Shown here: positions 16,937-25,306 of the stretch, piece by piece
How the letters are laid out: each line of letters opens with the position of its first letter
How positions within the stretch are numbered: the first letter of the stretch is position 1
Assembly (NCBI RefSeq): GCF_014695975.1
Contig: NZ_JACJPI010000057.1
Coordinates: 1 to 39,154 of the forward strand
DNA length: 39,154 bases
Origin: Leptolyngbya sp. FACHB-321
GTDB lineage: Bacteria > Cyanobacteriota > Cyanobacteriia > Leptolyngbyales > Leptolyngbyaceae
Direction: 5' to 3'
Made by a program: the position numbers and the translations under genes
Notes under the pieces: model-generated
What the model saw: only the letters and a program-made list of their open reading frames with translations
Told to the model about the DNA's origin: nothing
The model's database searches: none

Positions 16937-18178
16937 CTAATGTCCTACCGACGCTGCACCCTTCTCACCAACCAGGGCATAGTTGGCGAAGCGATCGAGG
17001 GAAAAGTCTTGAATCAGCTCATGGTTGCGATCGTTCGCTACGGTGTAGGCCATCGTTTTCCCTGCGACAGGTGTGGCTTTGAAACCCCAGGTGCCCCAAC
17101 CTGAATCGAGGTAGAAACCGTCGATCGAGGTTTTGCCCATAATGGGTGCAAAGTCTGGAGTCATGTCTGCCATCCCTGCCCATTGCCGCACTACCTTAAC
17201 GTGGGACAGAAAGGGAAAAAGCTCCAGCATATGGGCCGCTAAGCCTTCCACAAAATCAAGGGTCGATCGGGTGGAATGGAGTTCATACGGATCAAGTGAG
17301 GCACCCATTACCAGTTCTCCTCGCGCCGTTTGGCTTACATACACATGCAAACTACCGGAGACAATGATGGGATCGAGCCATGCTTTCATGGGTTCACTAA
17401 CCATTGCTTGGAGGGGATGGATATAAAGGGGCGATCGCAATCCCACCATATCCAGCAATCGTGGCGTTGATCCAGCCACTGCACAAAGGACTCGCGATGT
17501 GGAAATCTTGCCCCGCGAAGTTTCTACGCCTGTCACTCGACCTGCTTTGGTTGTAATACCCAACACTTCCGTTTGTTGATGGATTTCTACGCCTCGCTGG
17601 TCTGCCCCACGACCGTAGCCCCACGCCACCGCATCATGACGGGCAATGCTTCCCGGTGCATGGTAAAGAGCGCCGAGGATGGGAGTGTGTCCGCCACAGG
17701 TAATGTCTATATGGGGACAGGCAGCTTGCACCGCATCGGCATCTACCAGTTCGCTGTCGATGCTAAAGTGCTTGTTGACTTCCGATCGCCAGCGCATGGT
17801 TCGTACTGAAGCATCGGTATGTGCCAGCGTGAAGTGTCCCCGGGTGGAGTAGAACAGATTCAGGTCAAAATCCTGCGACAAGTCTTGCCACAAACGTACA
17901 GATTCGTCGTAGAACTTTACGCCTTCGGGCGTAAGGTAGTTAGAACGGATGATCGTCGTGTTGCGTCCCGTATTGCCGCCACCCATGTAGCCTTTCTCCA
18001 GCACCGCGACGTTGTGCATTCCATGATCGCGAGCCAGATAGTAGGCGGCTGCGAGTCCATGACCACCCCCACCAATGATCACCGCATCGTAGCTCGACTT
18101 CAGGCGATCGGGTTGTCGAAACATCCGCGGTTCGGGATGCTTCTTTGATAAACCAAATTTCAGGAGACGTAATGGCAT
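16937..18178 (-). CDS. mgdA: N-methylglutamate dehydrogenase subunit A (sarcosine oxidase beta-like)
   Basis: This 413-residue flavoprotein belongs to the DAO family and matches the beta subunit of heterotetrameric sarcosine oxidase. The dinucleotide-binding fingerprint is YDAVIIGGGGHGLAAAYYLA (residues 30-49). The GGGNTGRNTTIIRSNY segment follows, which in the family covers the covalent flavin region. The C-terminal part has MADMTPDFAPIMG and SGWGTWGFKATPVAG. This subunit oxidises the secondary amine, here most likely N-methylglutamate. A good ribosome-binding site (AGGAGAACGAC before ATG) is present, and purU ends nine bases upstream, so both are probably in one transcript. Confidence 0.85.
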   Translation of the reverse strand: MPLRLLKFGLSKKHPEPRMFRQPDRLKSSYDAVIIGGGGHGLAAAYYLARDHGMHNVAVLEKGYMGGGNTGRNTTIIRSNYLTPEGVKFYDESVRLWQDLSQDFDLNLFYSTRGHFTLAHTDASVRTMRWRSEVNKHFSIDSELVDADAVQAACPHIDITCGGHTPILGALYHAPGSIARHDAVAWGYGRGADQRGVEIHQQTEVLGITTKAGRVTGVETSRGKISTSRVLCAVAGSTPRLLDMVGLRSPLYIHPLQAMVSEPMKAWLDPIIVSGSLHVYVSQTARGELVMGASLDPYELHSTRSTLDFVEGLAAHMLELFPFLSHVKVVRQWAGMADMTPDFAPIMGKTSIDGFYLDSGWGTWGFKATPVAGKTMAYTVANDRNHELIQDFSLDRFANYALVGEKGAASVGH

Positions 18179-18187
18179 GTCGTTCTC

Positions 18188-19048
18188 CTAACGAAACACA
18201 ACGGTTTTGTTGCCATGCACCAGCACCCGATCCTCGACGTGATAGCGCAGCCCTCGTGCCAGCACCGCTTTTTCAATATCTTTGCCATAGCGCACTAGGT
18301 CGTCCACTGAATCGGAATGGTCAATGCGAATCACATCTTGCTCAATGATAGGACCTGCATCCAGATCAGCTGTCACGTAGTGGCACGTTGCACCCGTGAG
18401 TTTCACGCCTCGTTCATACGCCTGATGGTAGGGTTTGGCACCCACAAACGACGGCAAAAAGGAATGATGGATGTTAATAATGCGTCCAGAGTAGCGATCG
18501 CACATCTCCGGTGATAGCACCTGCATGTACCGCGCCAAAATCATCACATCTCCCTTTGCGTTATCAAACAAATGCATCACCTTATCAAAGGCATCTGCTT
18601 TTGTGTCGGGCATAACGGGCACATAATAGAAGGGAATTTCGTGCCATTCCACAAATTTGCGAAACACATCATGATTAGAAATGACGCAGGGAATTTCCAC
18701 ATCCAGTTCGCCACTTTGCCAGCGGGACAGCAAGTCATACAAGCAGTGCTCTAGTTTAGAAACCAGAATCACTACGCGCTTTTTCTGTGCAGAATCGGTG
18801 ATGTTCCATTCCATTTGAAAGGATTCTGCGATCGCTGCAAACTGCTCCCGAAAGACCTCAATGCCGAAGGGTAAAGACTCAGCAAGAATTTCTTGTCGCA
18901 TGAAGAACCGCTGTGCCACACGATCAGCATGATGCTGCGCTTCCACAATCCACCCCTGATGGTTGGCAACAAAGGTGCTCACAGCAGCCACAATACCCAC
19001 GCGATCAGGGCACGAAAGGGTGAGGGTGTAGTGTCTTGCAGAGGACAT
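18188..19048 (-). CDS. purU: Formyltetrahydrofolate deformylase
   Basis: This 286-residue protein has an N-terminal ACT domain (HYTLTLSCPDRVGIVAAVST) and a C-terminal formyl-H4F hydrolase domain. The catalytic region is INIHHSFLPSF at 191-201, and the aspartate of the transformylase triad fits D230 in TADLDAGPIIEQ. The enzyme hydrolyses 10-formyl-H4F to formate and free H4F. In this cluster it would regenerate H4F after the NMG dehydrogenase loads the methyl carbon onto folate, so carbon leaves as formate. It is the first gene of the minus-strand run, behind the promoter at 19084-19112. FolD, needed between methylene- and formyl-H4F, is not in the window. Confidence 0.9.
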   Translation of the reverse strand: MSSARHYTLTLSCPDRVGIVAAVSTFVANHQGWIVEAQHHADRVAQRFFMRQEILAESLPFGIEVFREQFAAIAESFQMEWNITDSAQKKRVVILVSKLEHCLYDLLSRWQSGELDVEIPCVISNHDVFRKFVEWHEIPFYYVPVMPDTKADAFDKVMHLFDNAKGDVMILARYMQVLSPEMCDRYSGRIINIHHSFLPSFVGAKPYHQAYERGVKLTGATCHYVTADLDAGPIIEQDVIRIDHSDSVDDLVRYGKDIEKAVLARGLRYHVEDRVLVHGNKTVVFR

Positions 19049-19079
19049 CGGATTCCCGTGGCGTTAGGAAACTATCAGT

Positions 19080-19112
19080 GACTATCATGCAGTTTTGATT
19101 CATGTATGTCAA
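19080..19112 (-). promoter_or_regulatory. Promoter of purU-mgd with overlapping dyad
   Basis: On the minus strand, a perfect TTGACA (19107-19112) is followed after exactly 17 bases by CATGAT (19084-19089, four of six matches to the -10 consensus). An imperfect dyad, GAC-N3-CAT...ATG-N3-GTC, covers 19080-19110 and so overlaps both boxes. This is a good candidate operator for the divergently encoded XRE-cupin regulator. On the plus strand the regulator has a likely -10 TATTAT at 19126-19131 with a poor -35 lying in the dyad. Confidence 0.55.
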
Positions 19113-19183
19113 CTAATTTTCCTGCTATTATGCAAAAGAGTTGTAAAAGTGATGTCTACAGACCGCAAATCGTGAGGTGAACG

Positions 19184-19807
19184 ATGGCAGAGACGACGAG
19201 CAACGGTGCACAAAGTGTCACCGATCATGCTCTAGAGCGGTACATCGGCAATACTATTCGTGAGTTGCGGCAGAAACACGGGCTGACGATCGCCGAAGTC
19301 GCTGAACAGGTGGGCATTTCGCGGGGAATGCTATCCAAAATTGAAAACGCACAAACCGCTACAAGTTTGGAAACCTTGGCTAAACTTGCTAGTGCTCTGG
19401 GCGTGTCATTAGCGACGCTGTTTCGCAACTACAACATTCCTGCCGGAAGTGCCCAACTGGTCAAACGGGATGAAGGGATGGAAGTGGTGCGCCGAGGGAC
19501 AAAGCGCGGTCATACCTATCATCTACTGGCTTACGATCAGGGTCCAACAAAACTCTTTGAGCCATTTCTCATTACAATGGATGACGCCTCAGAAGTGTTT
19601 CCGACCTTTGAGCATCCTGGCACCGAGTTTATTTATATGCTGGAAGGCGCAATCGAGTATCGTCATGGGCAATCAACCTATCGGCTCAATCCGGGCGACT
19701 CGCTCACCTTTCGCGGCGACATTCCCCACGGTCCCGAAAAGCTGGTTGCCTTGCCAATTCGCTTTCTTGCGATTATCTACTATTCCACGCTGCCCACGAT
19801 GGAATAA
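19184..19807 (+). CDS. XRE-family regulator with C-terminal cupin domain
   Basis: This 207-residue protein has an N-terminal helix-turn-helix of the XRE/Cro type at about residues 20-76 (LRQKHGLTIAEVAEQVGISR; GMLSKIENAQTATSLETLAK). The C-terminal cupin_2 domain at about 130-200 contains HPGTEFIYMLEGAIEY and LNPGDSLTFRGDIPHGPE. The cupin domain would sense a small molecule or metal-bound ligand. The gene is divergent from purU with 135 bp between starts, the usual position for a local regulator of the methylamine cluster. Direction of control (repression or activation) and the ligand are not known; methylamine or gamma-glutamylmethylamide are guesses. Confidence 0.85.
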   Translation: MAETTSNGAQSVTDHALERYIGNTIRELRQKHGLTIAEVAEQVGISRGMLSKIENAQTATSLETLAKLASALGVSLATLFRNYNIPAGSAQLVKRDEGMEVVRRGTKRGHTYHLLAYDQGPTKLFEPFLITMDDASEVFPTFEHPGTEFIYMLEGAIEYRHGQSTYRLNPGDSLTFRGDIPHGPEKLVALPIRFLAIIYYSTLPTME

Positions 19808-19914
19808 GAAACTCTAAGTGCTAACGATAAGTTTTGGTGCAGTTTGCGGAATACTCAATATATTGCCCTGCAAGCTAGGTACTGATATGGCTCAGACCAA
19901 CGGCTTGCCTTCGT

Positions 19915-21366
19915 ATGAGCCTCACTGCAATGGATTCTTCTCCTGGTGCAGCTTACCAAAAAGCGATCGATATTCGTGCCTCCCGTGGACGCGATCGACA
20001 CAAAATTCTTCGTGGGCGGTGGCACCGGATGGTGGTACTGCTGTTAGGCGATGTGTTGGCGCTGGCGATCGCGGGTCGCGTTGCATCACATCTCAATCAG
20101 TTCTACTCACCACTGCCACCGCCGCTTGTTTTAGGTAATTGGTTAGGGTTGCCAGGCTTGTTCTGGATTTTGATGCTGGTCACGCTGTTGCTGTTTGCAC
20201 ACAGTGGTTTGTACGGTTCGTCGAGCCAGTGGAAAAACTACGTGCGATCGGGTCAACTGGTGAGTGCAGTTTACCTGTTGGCACTGATTTTAGGTTACTT
20301 CTACGACCCAAAGCTGGCTCCACCTCGATCGCTCTTTATGACCGCCTGGTTTGGCAGTGTCGGTTTAGTCATTACCTTCCGGTTACTGGCAAGTCTGGCA
20401 CTAAAGCAGTTTGAACAAGCTCAGACCAATGTCTTTTTACTGGCACCTGCCGAACGGCTGCCAACGCTGGCACAAGTCCTGAAGCGGCGATCGCGCTACA
20501 ACATAGTTGGGGCAGCACTGGCATCTACTACCAGCACGGCTGCGACGATTCAAGCAATTTTTAACTCTGGCGCACAGGAAGTATTGGCAGAAAGCCTGCC
20601 GCAAACCGAACTAGCATCAGGGCTTTACTGGCAGTTGCGTCGTGCTGGTATTACACTGCGGCTTATTCCCTCTAGCGTCGAGATGCTGCATCGTCGCGGT
20701 GTACCAGAAGTCATTGCTGGCATTCCCACCTTGCGTGTAGAACCAACTTTGCTAGGCGGTTGGGACTACCGCTTGAAACGGTGGCTCGATTGGTTGGGTG
20801 CGTTTGTCGGCTTGGTTGTACTCTCGCCGCTCTTTTTAGTTGTCGCGATCGCCATTAAGCTCTCATCGCCGGGTGCCGTTTTCTTCTGCCAGGAACGGAT
20901 GGGACTGCACGGTCGCGTGTTTCAAATGTGGAAGTTTCGCACGATGATCCCCGAGGCTGAAGCTTTGCAGGCAGGGCTAGAACAGCAAAATGAAGCTGGT
21001 GATGGGGTGATGTTCAAAATCAGGCATGATCCACGCATTACGGCGATCGGGCGGTTTCTGCGGCAAACCAGCATTGATGAACTACCCCAACTGCTGAACG
21101 TACTACTGGGTCAAATGAGTCTGGTGGGTCCACGCCCATTACCATTACGAGATGTGGAGCGGTTCGATCCCTGGCATCATACTCGCCATCAAGTGCTACC
21201 TGGCATTACAGGGCTGTGGCAAGTGTCAGGGCGATCGTCTGTTGATGCGTTCAACGATGCTGCCCGACTTGATCTCTACTACATTGATAACTGGTCACTC
21301 AACCTGGATTTAGAAATTTTGCTTGAAACGTGCCGCATTGTCTTTTGCGGGAAAGGCGCGTACTAA
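19915..21366 (+). CDS. Exopolysaccharide polyprenyl-phosphate sugar-1-phosphate transferase
   Basis: This 483-residue membrane protein matches the polyprenyl glycosylphosphotransferase family that starts exopolysaccharide synthesis by placing the first sugar phosphate on undecaprenyl phosphate. The N-terminal half has four or so hydrophobic segments (about residues 40-155) and a nucleotide-binding-like middle region. The C-terminal catalytic part shows a membrane helix (LVVLSPLFLVVAIAIKLSSP), the WKFRTM motif, DELPQLLNVLLGQMSLVGPR and PGITGLWQVSGRSS. The start ATG at 19915 is chosen by reading frame; an ATG 15 bases later is equally possible. No other polysaccharide gene is next to it. Confidence 0.85.
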   Translation: MSLTAMDSSPGAAYQKAIDIRASRGRDRHKILRGRWHRMVVLLLGDVLALAIAGRVASHLNQFYSPLPPPLVLGNWLGLPGLFWILMLVTLLLFAHSGLYGSSSQWKNYVRSGQLVSAVYLLALILGYFYDPKLAPPRSLFMTAWFGSVGLVITFRLLASLALKQFEQAQTNVFLLAPAERLPTLAQVLKRRSRYNIVGAALASTTSTAATIQAIFNSGAQEVLAESLPQTELASGLYWQLRRAGITLRLIPSSVEMLHRRGVPEVIAGIPTLRVEPTLLGGWDYRLKRWLDWLGAFVGLVVLSPLFLVVAIAIKLSSPGAVFFCQERMGLHGRVFQMWKFRTMIPEAEALQAGLEQQNEAGDGVMFKIRHDPRITAIGRFLRQTSIDELPQLLNVLLGQMSLVGPRPLPLRDVERFDPWHHTRHQVLPGITGLWQVSGRSSVDAFNDAARLDLYYIDNWSLNLDLEILLETCRIVFCGKGAY

Positions 21367-21404
21367 AGCGGCTTCGTCTACCAGACTCATCAATCTAGGC
21401 TCAT

Positions 21405-21449
21405 AAAAATTGCTGCTAGGGTCACCAATCTGGTTCACACTAGCAGCAA
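21405..21449 (-). terminator. Rho-independent terminator after tRNA-Leu(CAA)
   Basis: A perfect 10-bp stem TTGCTGCTAG / CTAGCAGCAA (21410-21419 with 21440-21449) has a 20-base loop. On the minus strand it is followed directly by TTTTTAT. It lies 12 bases past the tRNA 3' end and can also form at the end of the sugar-transferase transcript from the other side, though without a T run there. Confidence 0.75.
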
Positions 21450-21460
21450 CCTATCAATCA

Positions 21461-21542
21461 TGGGCGGGGCGAGACTCGAACTCGCAAGCCTTTCGGCGCC
21501 GCATTTTGAGTGCGGTGCGTCTACCAATTCCGCCATCCGCCC
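21461..21542 (-). tRNA. tRNA-Leu (anticodon CAA)
   Basis: The minus strand folds as a class II tRNA. The D-arm is GCGGAATTGGTAGACGC, the anticodon stem CCGCA/TGCGG encloses CTCAAAA with anticodon CAA, a long variable arm follows, and the T-arm is GCGAG-TTCGAGT-CTCGC. The acceptor stem has six good pairs (GGGCGG with CCGCCC) and an A-C mismatch at pair 7-66. No CCA is encoded. The long variable arm and anticodon mark it as leucine tRNA reading UUG. Confidence 0.9.
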
Positions 21543-21649
21543 GTGGCTTTCGTTTCACTATTATACCGGATTAAGCGACTTTGGAGTAACAATCAATATT
21601 CCTTTATTGCTGACACTGACATACATGCGTGGAACTCAAAAGAACTCTC

Positions 21650-21688
21650 TATGCCCTTCCTTCACAAGCTCGTTACTGGAAGGGCATA
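21650..21688 (-). terminator. Hairpin downstream of the LEA-like gene
   Basis: There is a perfect 11-bp stem TATGCCCTTCC / GGAAGGGCATA with a 17-base loop. It begins 12 bases past the stop of the LEA-like gene and is followed on the minus strand by a weak T tract (TTCTTTT), so it is most likely that gene's terminator. Confidence 0.65.
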
Positions 21689-21699
21689 ACGCCTACTTC

Positions 21700-22146
21700 C
21701 TATTTGCCAAAGGCATCTTTAATGCCGTCAACTGCACTTTCAACAGCATTCTTCGTTTTGTTAATCGCTTTCTGAGTCTGAGCTGAGTCGTTATCCGCTC
21801 TGCGCTCAATGCGAGCAGCATCGTTCTTAGCTTTGCGTGCGATCGCACTATCATTATCTGTTGCGCGATCAACCTTAGCAGCATTCGTTTTTGCTGTTTT
21901 CTTCAGTTTGTCAGTTGTGTCGCGAACGAAACCTTTGGTGCGTCCAGCGTCTTTGCTCACTTTACCTTGAAGATCACTACCCGCATCAGATGTTGCGATC
22001 AAGTTTGTAGCAGGAGCAGCCATAGCGGTGGTGTTCGAGAGAAAAGCACCTTGCCAAGCAAAGGCAATTGCCGATACGCATAGCAACGCTGTCGTCAACC
22101 AACGTCCTAGAACTGATAAAGGTTTTGCAAAATAGTTCAGTTGCAT
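21700..22146 (-). CDS. Secreted LEA/CsbD-like charged repeat protein
   Basis: This protein of about 148 residues starts with a signal peptide: a basic N-terminus, a hydrophobic core (WLTTALLCVSAIAFAWQGAF) and a probable cleavage site near AMAAPA. The mature part is made of Lys/Ala/Asp-rich helical repeats such as DKLKKTAKTNAAKVDRATDN and DSAIARKAKNDAARIERRAD, with NDSA recurring. That composition resembles late-embryogenesis-abundant-like stress proteins; I claim only the resemblance. The ATG at 22146 is preferred over the one nine bases upstream because a GGAG lies ten bases before it, but only one base before the other. Confidence 0.7.
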   Translation of the reverse strand: MQLNYFAKPLSVLGRWLTTALLCVSAIAFAWQGAFLSNTTAMAAPATNLIATSDAGSDLQGKVSKDAGRTKGFVRDTTDKLKKTAKTNAAKVDRATDNDSAIARKAKNDAARIERRADNDSAQTQKAINKTKNAVESAVDGIKDAFGK

Positions 22147-22264
22147 AGAATACATTCTCCAATCGATTTAGCATCCTATTTCTAATTCATCTGACAGAGG
22201 CAGCATATCGTTCCCCGGACAGAAGTTCGTTTCAGCGCTAAATCAGCCAATATGAACAGTGGCT

Positions 22265-23140
22265 TTACCAATTCCGCCAGCCACCTGCAATTTTGGCATC
22301 CTTACCTTGCTGCGTTGGGCGCTCTTGGAGCAACGATTGGTACTCCTGGCTACTTGCCCAGCGATCGATTTCTCGCGCTCGTAAGACAGGTACTGGATGG
22401 GTAAGCTGTGCGGTCATTGCCTGCTTTAGCATTTCGCCTAGTTGATCGTTGCTAATGTCGTCATAGGCACGAGCCTGGGTCAAGAACGCCTCCAGGTTCA
22501 GTTGTCCTGAGAGCGTAGGCGAGCCGCCTGCCAGCTTCATCAGTACAGAACTCACAACTTTAGGATTTTGAATGGCAAGGAGTGCCGCCCGATCGCAAGT
22601 GAACTCAGCACAGCGTACCCATTCTAGAATCTGCGCCTGCAAGGTTTGCGCGATCGCTCCACCAAGAGTTGGCAACTGTCCAGCTGCCAGCACCAAAATA
22701 TTTGCCAGCGTGAGGTAAACGCCATGTTCACATTTAAGGTGCCCCAATTCGTGAGCAATGACTGCCTGGATTTCCTCTTGGGTCAGTAATTCCAGTAGGG
22801 ATGTATGCACCACGATGAATGGCTGCTTGCCCCGCATCGCAAAGGTGTACGCATTAGGAACGGGATGCTGCCGGATGTAGAGTTGCGGCGGCTCTAGATC
22901 CAGCACCTGGCAGGCATCAATCAGCAGCTTATGTAAATCGGGCAACTGCTGTTCGCCAACCAGAACACTAGAAGCGATGTTCTCTAAATAAAAAAACTGT
23001 TCGGCGATCGGTCCTAAAAGATTCCGAATGACAACATCAAGACCCGGTAACTGCTTCAGATTCGCTGTCGCTCTGAAGTCAAGAGGGTGGCGAAAATGGT
23101 CAGCTCGCAAGCCAATAAGGGGCGTTTTGAGGAAGGACAT
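22265..23140 (-). CDS. M48-family zinc metallopeptidase
   Basis: This 291-residue protein carries the M48 zinc site: HELGH at 130-134 in VIAHELGHLKCEHG, and the third ligand glutamate in CAEFTCDRAAL at about 179. The hydrophobic helix after the HExxH (LTLANILVLAAGQL) may be membrane-associated, but the long multi-pass N-terminal region of HtpX is absent. The role is probably turnover of membrane or envelope proteins. It lies about 120 bp upstream (in minus-strand order) of the LEA-like gene and 300 bp downstream of murA, with its own likely transcript. Confidence 0.85.
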   Translation of the reverse strand: MSFLKTPLIGLRADHFRHPLDFRATANLKQLPGLDVVIRNLLGPIAEQFFYLENIASSVLVGEQQLPDLHKLLIDACQVLDLEPPQLYIRQHPVPNAYTFAMRGKQPFIVVHTSLLELLTQEEIQAVIAHELGHLKCEHGVYLTLANILVLAAGQLPTLGGAIAQTLQAQILEWVRCAEFTCDRAALLAIQNPKVVSSVLMKLAGGSPTLSGQLNLEAFLTQARAYDDISNDQLGEMLKQAMTAQLTHPVPVLRAREIDRWASSQEYQSLLQERPTQQGKDAKIAGGWRNW

Positions 23141-23375
23141 ACGATGAGGAGACGAAGAATAAAGTTCAGCAAAAGGAGTAACGCTGCTGCCTACGTTTAG
23201 CTAGCATCCAGGTTCAGAGGCAACATCGAAGCGGTTTTCAAAAGAGTACTGAAGAGAGCAACCACCGATAGTATAGCGAGAAGCTCTTATGTCTTGTCGC
23301 AAACCACAGAGACACGGAGGGGAAAAGAGTGAAGGGGTAAGAAAGTGAGGGAGTGGAAGAGTGCGTATATGGGCA

Positions 23376-23419
23376 AACGGCTGTGAGAGGCATGGTCTGA
23401 CACACCTCTTACAGCCGTT
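23376..23419 (-). terminator. Long hairpin downstream of murA
   Basis: Arms AACGGCTGTGAGAGG (23376-23390) and CCTCTTACAGCCGTT (23405-23419) pair over 15 positions with a single G-T. The hairpin ends 20 bases past the murA stop. No T run follows on the minus strand, so it is a termination or RNA-end-protecting structure by position rather than a classical terminator. Confidence 0.55.
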
Positions 23420-23438
23420 CATCGCTCTCGACGTATTT

Positions 23439-24857
23439 TTAGGCTGGTTTGGTGACGCCTGGCTTAGTGACGGTAGGGACGGTCGTTGGATCAGGCAACA
23501 CTAATGGGCTATCTCCATCTGCTCCAAGCTGAGTTCGCTGTAAGTTGGCTCCTAGCTTTTGCAGCTTCGCTGTCAAGTTTTCGTAACCGCGATCAAGGTG
23601 ATGCAATCCCTGTACCGTTGTTTTGCCTTGCGCCGCTAATCCTGCCAGCACCAGTGATGCAGAAGCGCGTAGGTCGGTTGCTACAACAGGAGCACCCGAC
23701 AACATTGGTACACCTCGAACGATCGCGTGGGTGCCCTTGACACGGATATCTGCCCCCATACGGGTTAACTCTGCTACATGACCAAACCGATTCTCAAACA
23801 CTGTCTCGGTGATAACGCTATCGCCATCGCTAAGGGTTAGCAGTGCCATGAGTGGTGCCTGCATATCAGTCGGAAAGCCGGGATAGGGCAGCGTTTCAAT
23901 ATCCGTTGCAACATAGCGATGTCCGGGCACAATGCGGAGGCGGTTCGGCGCGTCTTCAATAATCTGTGCACCGATCGCCTGGAGCTTCGCAATTACTGCG
24001 GTTAAATGGTCTGGAACGACAGGAGACAGGCTGATTTCAGAATGGGTGATGGCTCCAGCAACTAAGAACGTGCCCGCCTCTACACGATCGGGAACGATCG
24101 CGTAGTCAGTTGTGTGCAAACTTGGCACGCCCAGGATTGTGATCGTGTTTGTCCCAGCACCGCGAATCTTGGCACCCATTGCCCGACAAAAATTTGCTAG
24201 ATCAGCAACTTCTGGTTCTTGAGCAGCGTTTTCGATTATCGTTTCACCCTCTGCCAGGGTTGCTGCCATCATCAGCGTCTCGGTAGCCCCAACGCTAGGA
24301 TAATCCAGATAGATCTTTGCTCCCTGAAGACGCTTATTTCTACCACTAAGGTAAGCATTGACGATGCCATGATCAATTTGTACATCGGCACCCATTGCCT
24401 GCAAACCGCGTACATGGAGGTCAACAGGTCGAGCACCGATCGCACAGCCGCCAGGTAGAGGAATTCTGGCAACGCCTAAACGCGCCAAAAGAGGACCAAT
24501 GACAAAAAAGCTAGCGCGCAGTTGGCTAACCAACTCGTAAGGTGCTTTTGACTGAGCAATGTGAGAGGCATTGACCAATAAGCTGTTTCCTTGCCGTTCT
24601 AGCTTCACTCCTAGTGCAGAGAGAATTTCCGCCATACGGGTGACATCTGCCAGCGCCGGAACGTTGCGGATGAGGCAATCTTGTGAGCAAAGCAGCGCTC
24701 CAGCCATGATCACGAGCGCAGAATTCTTGGCACCGCTAATGCCTACATGCCCATGCAAGGAGGCACCACCCCAGATTTCTAGGACGGTTTTATCTTCTTC
24801 CGATGAAGAATGAGTGTTTGAGAGGCTAGGCGAAAGAGTAATTGGTCTGTCCTCCAA
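23439..24857 (-). CDS. murA: UDP-N-acetylglucosamine 1-carboxyvinyltransferase
   Basis: This 472-residue protein is MurA, which transfers enolpyruvate from PEP to UDP-GlcNAc in the first committed step of peptidoglycan synthesis. Visible are GAKNSAL (K44, N45), [16 protein letters not shown] and the catalytic cysteine C138 in [14 protein letters not shown], which is also the fosfomycin target. [13 protein letters not shown] and [16 protein letters not shown] occur later. The length is about 50 residues above the usual 420. The N-terminus has a serine-rich leader, and the C-terminus a tail ending [10 protein letters not shown] with a short repeat. The start is TTG with AGGAC-like sequence near it; no in-frame ATG precedes the conserved region. 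Confidence 0.9.
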   Translation of the reverse strand: MEDRPITLSPSLSNTHSSSEEDKTVLEIWGGASLHGHVGISGAKNSALVIMAGALLCSQDCLIRNVPALADVTRMAEILSALGVKLERQGNSLLVNASHIAQSKAPYELVSQLRASFFVIGPLLARLGVARIPLPGGCAIGARPVDLHVRGLQAMGADVQIDHGIVNAYLSGRNKRLQGAKIYLDYPSVGATETLMMAATLAEGETIIENAAQEPEVADLANFCRAMGAKIRGAGTNTITILGVPSLHTTDYAIVPDRVEAGTFLVAGAITHSEISLSPVVPDHLTAVIAKLQAIGAQIIEDAPNRLRIVPGHRYVATDIETLPYPGFPTDMQAPLMALLTLSDGDSVITETVFENRFGHVAELTRMGADIRVKGTHAIVRGVPMLSGAPVVATDLRASASLVLAGLAAQGKTTVQGLHHLDRGYENLTAKLQKLGANLQRTQLGADGDSPLVLPDPTTVPTVTKPGVTKPA

Positions 24858-24900
24858 TAAATGCTGAGTCTAGGTCTAACGTAGCCATTTGTTTTGATGC

Positions 24901-24926
24901 CGTTTTTTAGTGAACCTAAAAAAACG
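24901..24926. other. AT-rich palindrome upstream of murA
   Basis: CGTTTTTTAG-tgaac-CTAAAAAAACG forms a short hairpin with T and A arms about 45 bases before the murA start. It could serve as a bidirectional terminator or a regulatory site; there is no gene nearby on the plus strand that would need it. Confidence 0.35.
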
Positions 24927-25096
24927 AACACCGAAATTCTACCGGAAAGATCCAGAATGTACAGTTTTTTATCGCCTGGGCGATCGCACCGTTTGCTAAA
25001 AGCATCACAGCAGTATGCTCTATTTCTGTACTAAAGTGATTGACAGATGTCGCCAAGTAATTCATGATTATGAATCGCGGCTGTGGCTGTGTACAA

Positions 25097-25180
25097 GCGG
25101 AACTGGCGGAATTGGTAGACGCGCTAGATTCAGGTTCTAGTGTTCGCAAGGACTTCCGGGTTCAAGTCCCGGGTTCCGCA
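25097..25180 (+). tRNA. tRNA-Leu (anticodon CAG)
   Basis: This is an 84-base class II tRNA with a perfect seven-pair acceptor stem (GCGGAAC/GTTCCGC), D-arm GGCGGAATTGGTAGACGC, anticodon stem CTAGA/TCTAG around TTCAGGT with anticodon CAG, a long variable arm (GTGTTCGCAAGGACT) and T-arm CCGGG-TTCAAGT-CCCGG. The discriminator is A and CCA is not encoded. It reads CUG leucine codons. Confidence 0.95.
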
Positions 25181-25208
25181 TTTGAGCAACATCAGGTAAG
25201 AGGAAAAA

Positions 25209-25240
25209 GCTGGGCAACCGAGGTATCGGATTTACCCAGC
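25209..25240 (+). terminator. Stem-loop downstream of tRNA-Leu(CAG)
   Basis: GCTGGG and CCCAGC form an outer stem around an inner CCGA-ggta-TCGG hairpin. It starts 28 bases after the tRNA and lacks a T run, so termination is a positional inference. Confidence 0.4.
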
Positions 25241-25306
25241 ATATGCCTCAGATCTACTTATATGTTTCGCAAGCTTTGTTACAAAATTTCAATTAATTGG
25301 TCTTAA

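Noticed and set aside
7081-18178. Reading the sox-like genes as a sarcosine/glycine-betaine degradation operon
   Set aside because: gmaS and all three mgs genes lie in the same run, and no glyA, glycine-betaine or dimethylglycine gene is present; NMG dehydrogenase explains the set better. It cannot be excluded without phylogeny.
19818-20138. Plus-strand frame starting upstream of the sugar transferase
   Set aside because: It overlaps the sugar transferase in another frame and lacks any domain; the longer frame has clear motifs.
21693-21884. Alternative frame over the LEA-like gene
   Set aside because: Repeat-rich DNA produces an open frame by chance; the frame with the signal peptide and GGAG-preceded ATG is preferred.
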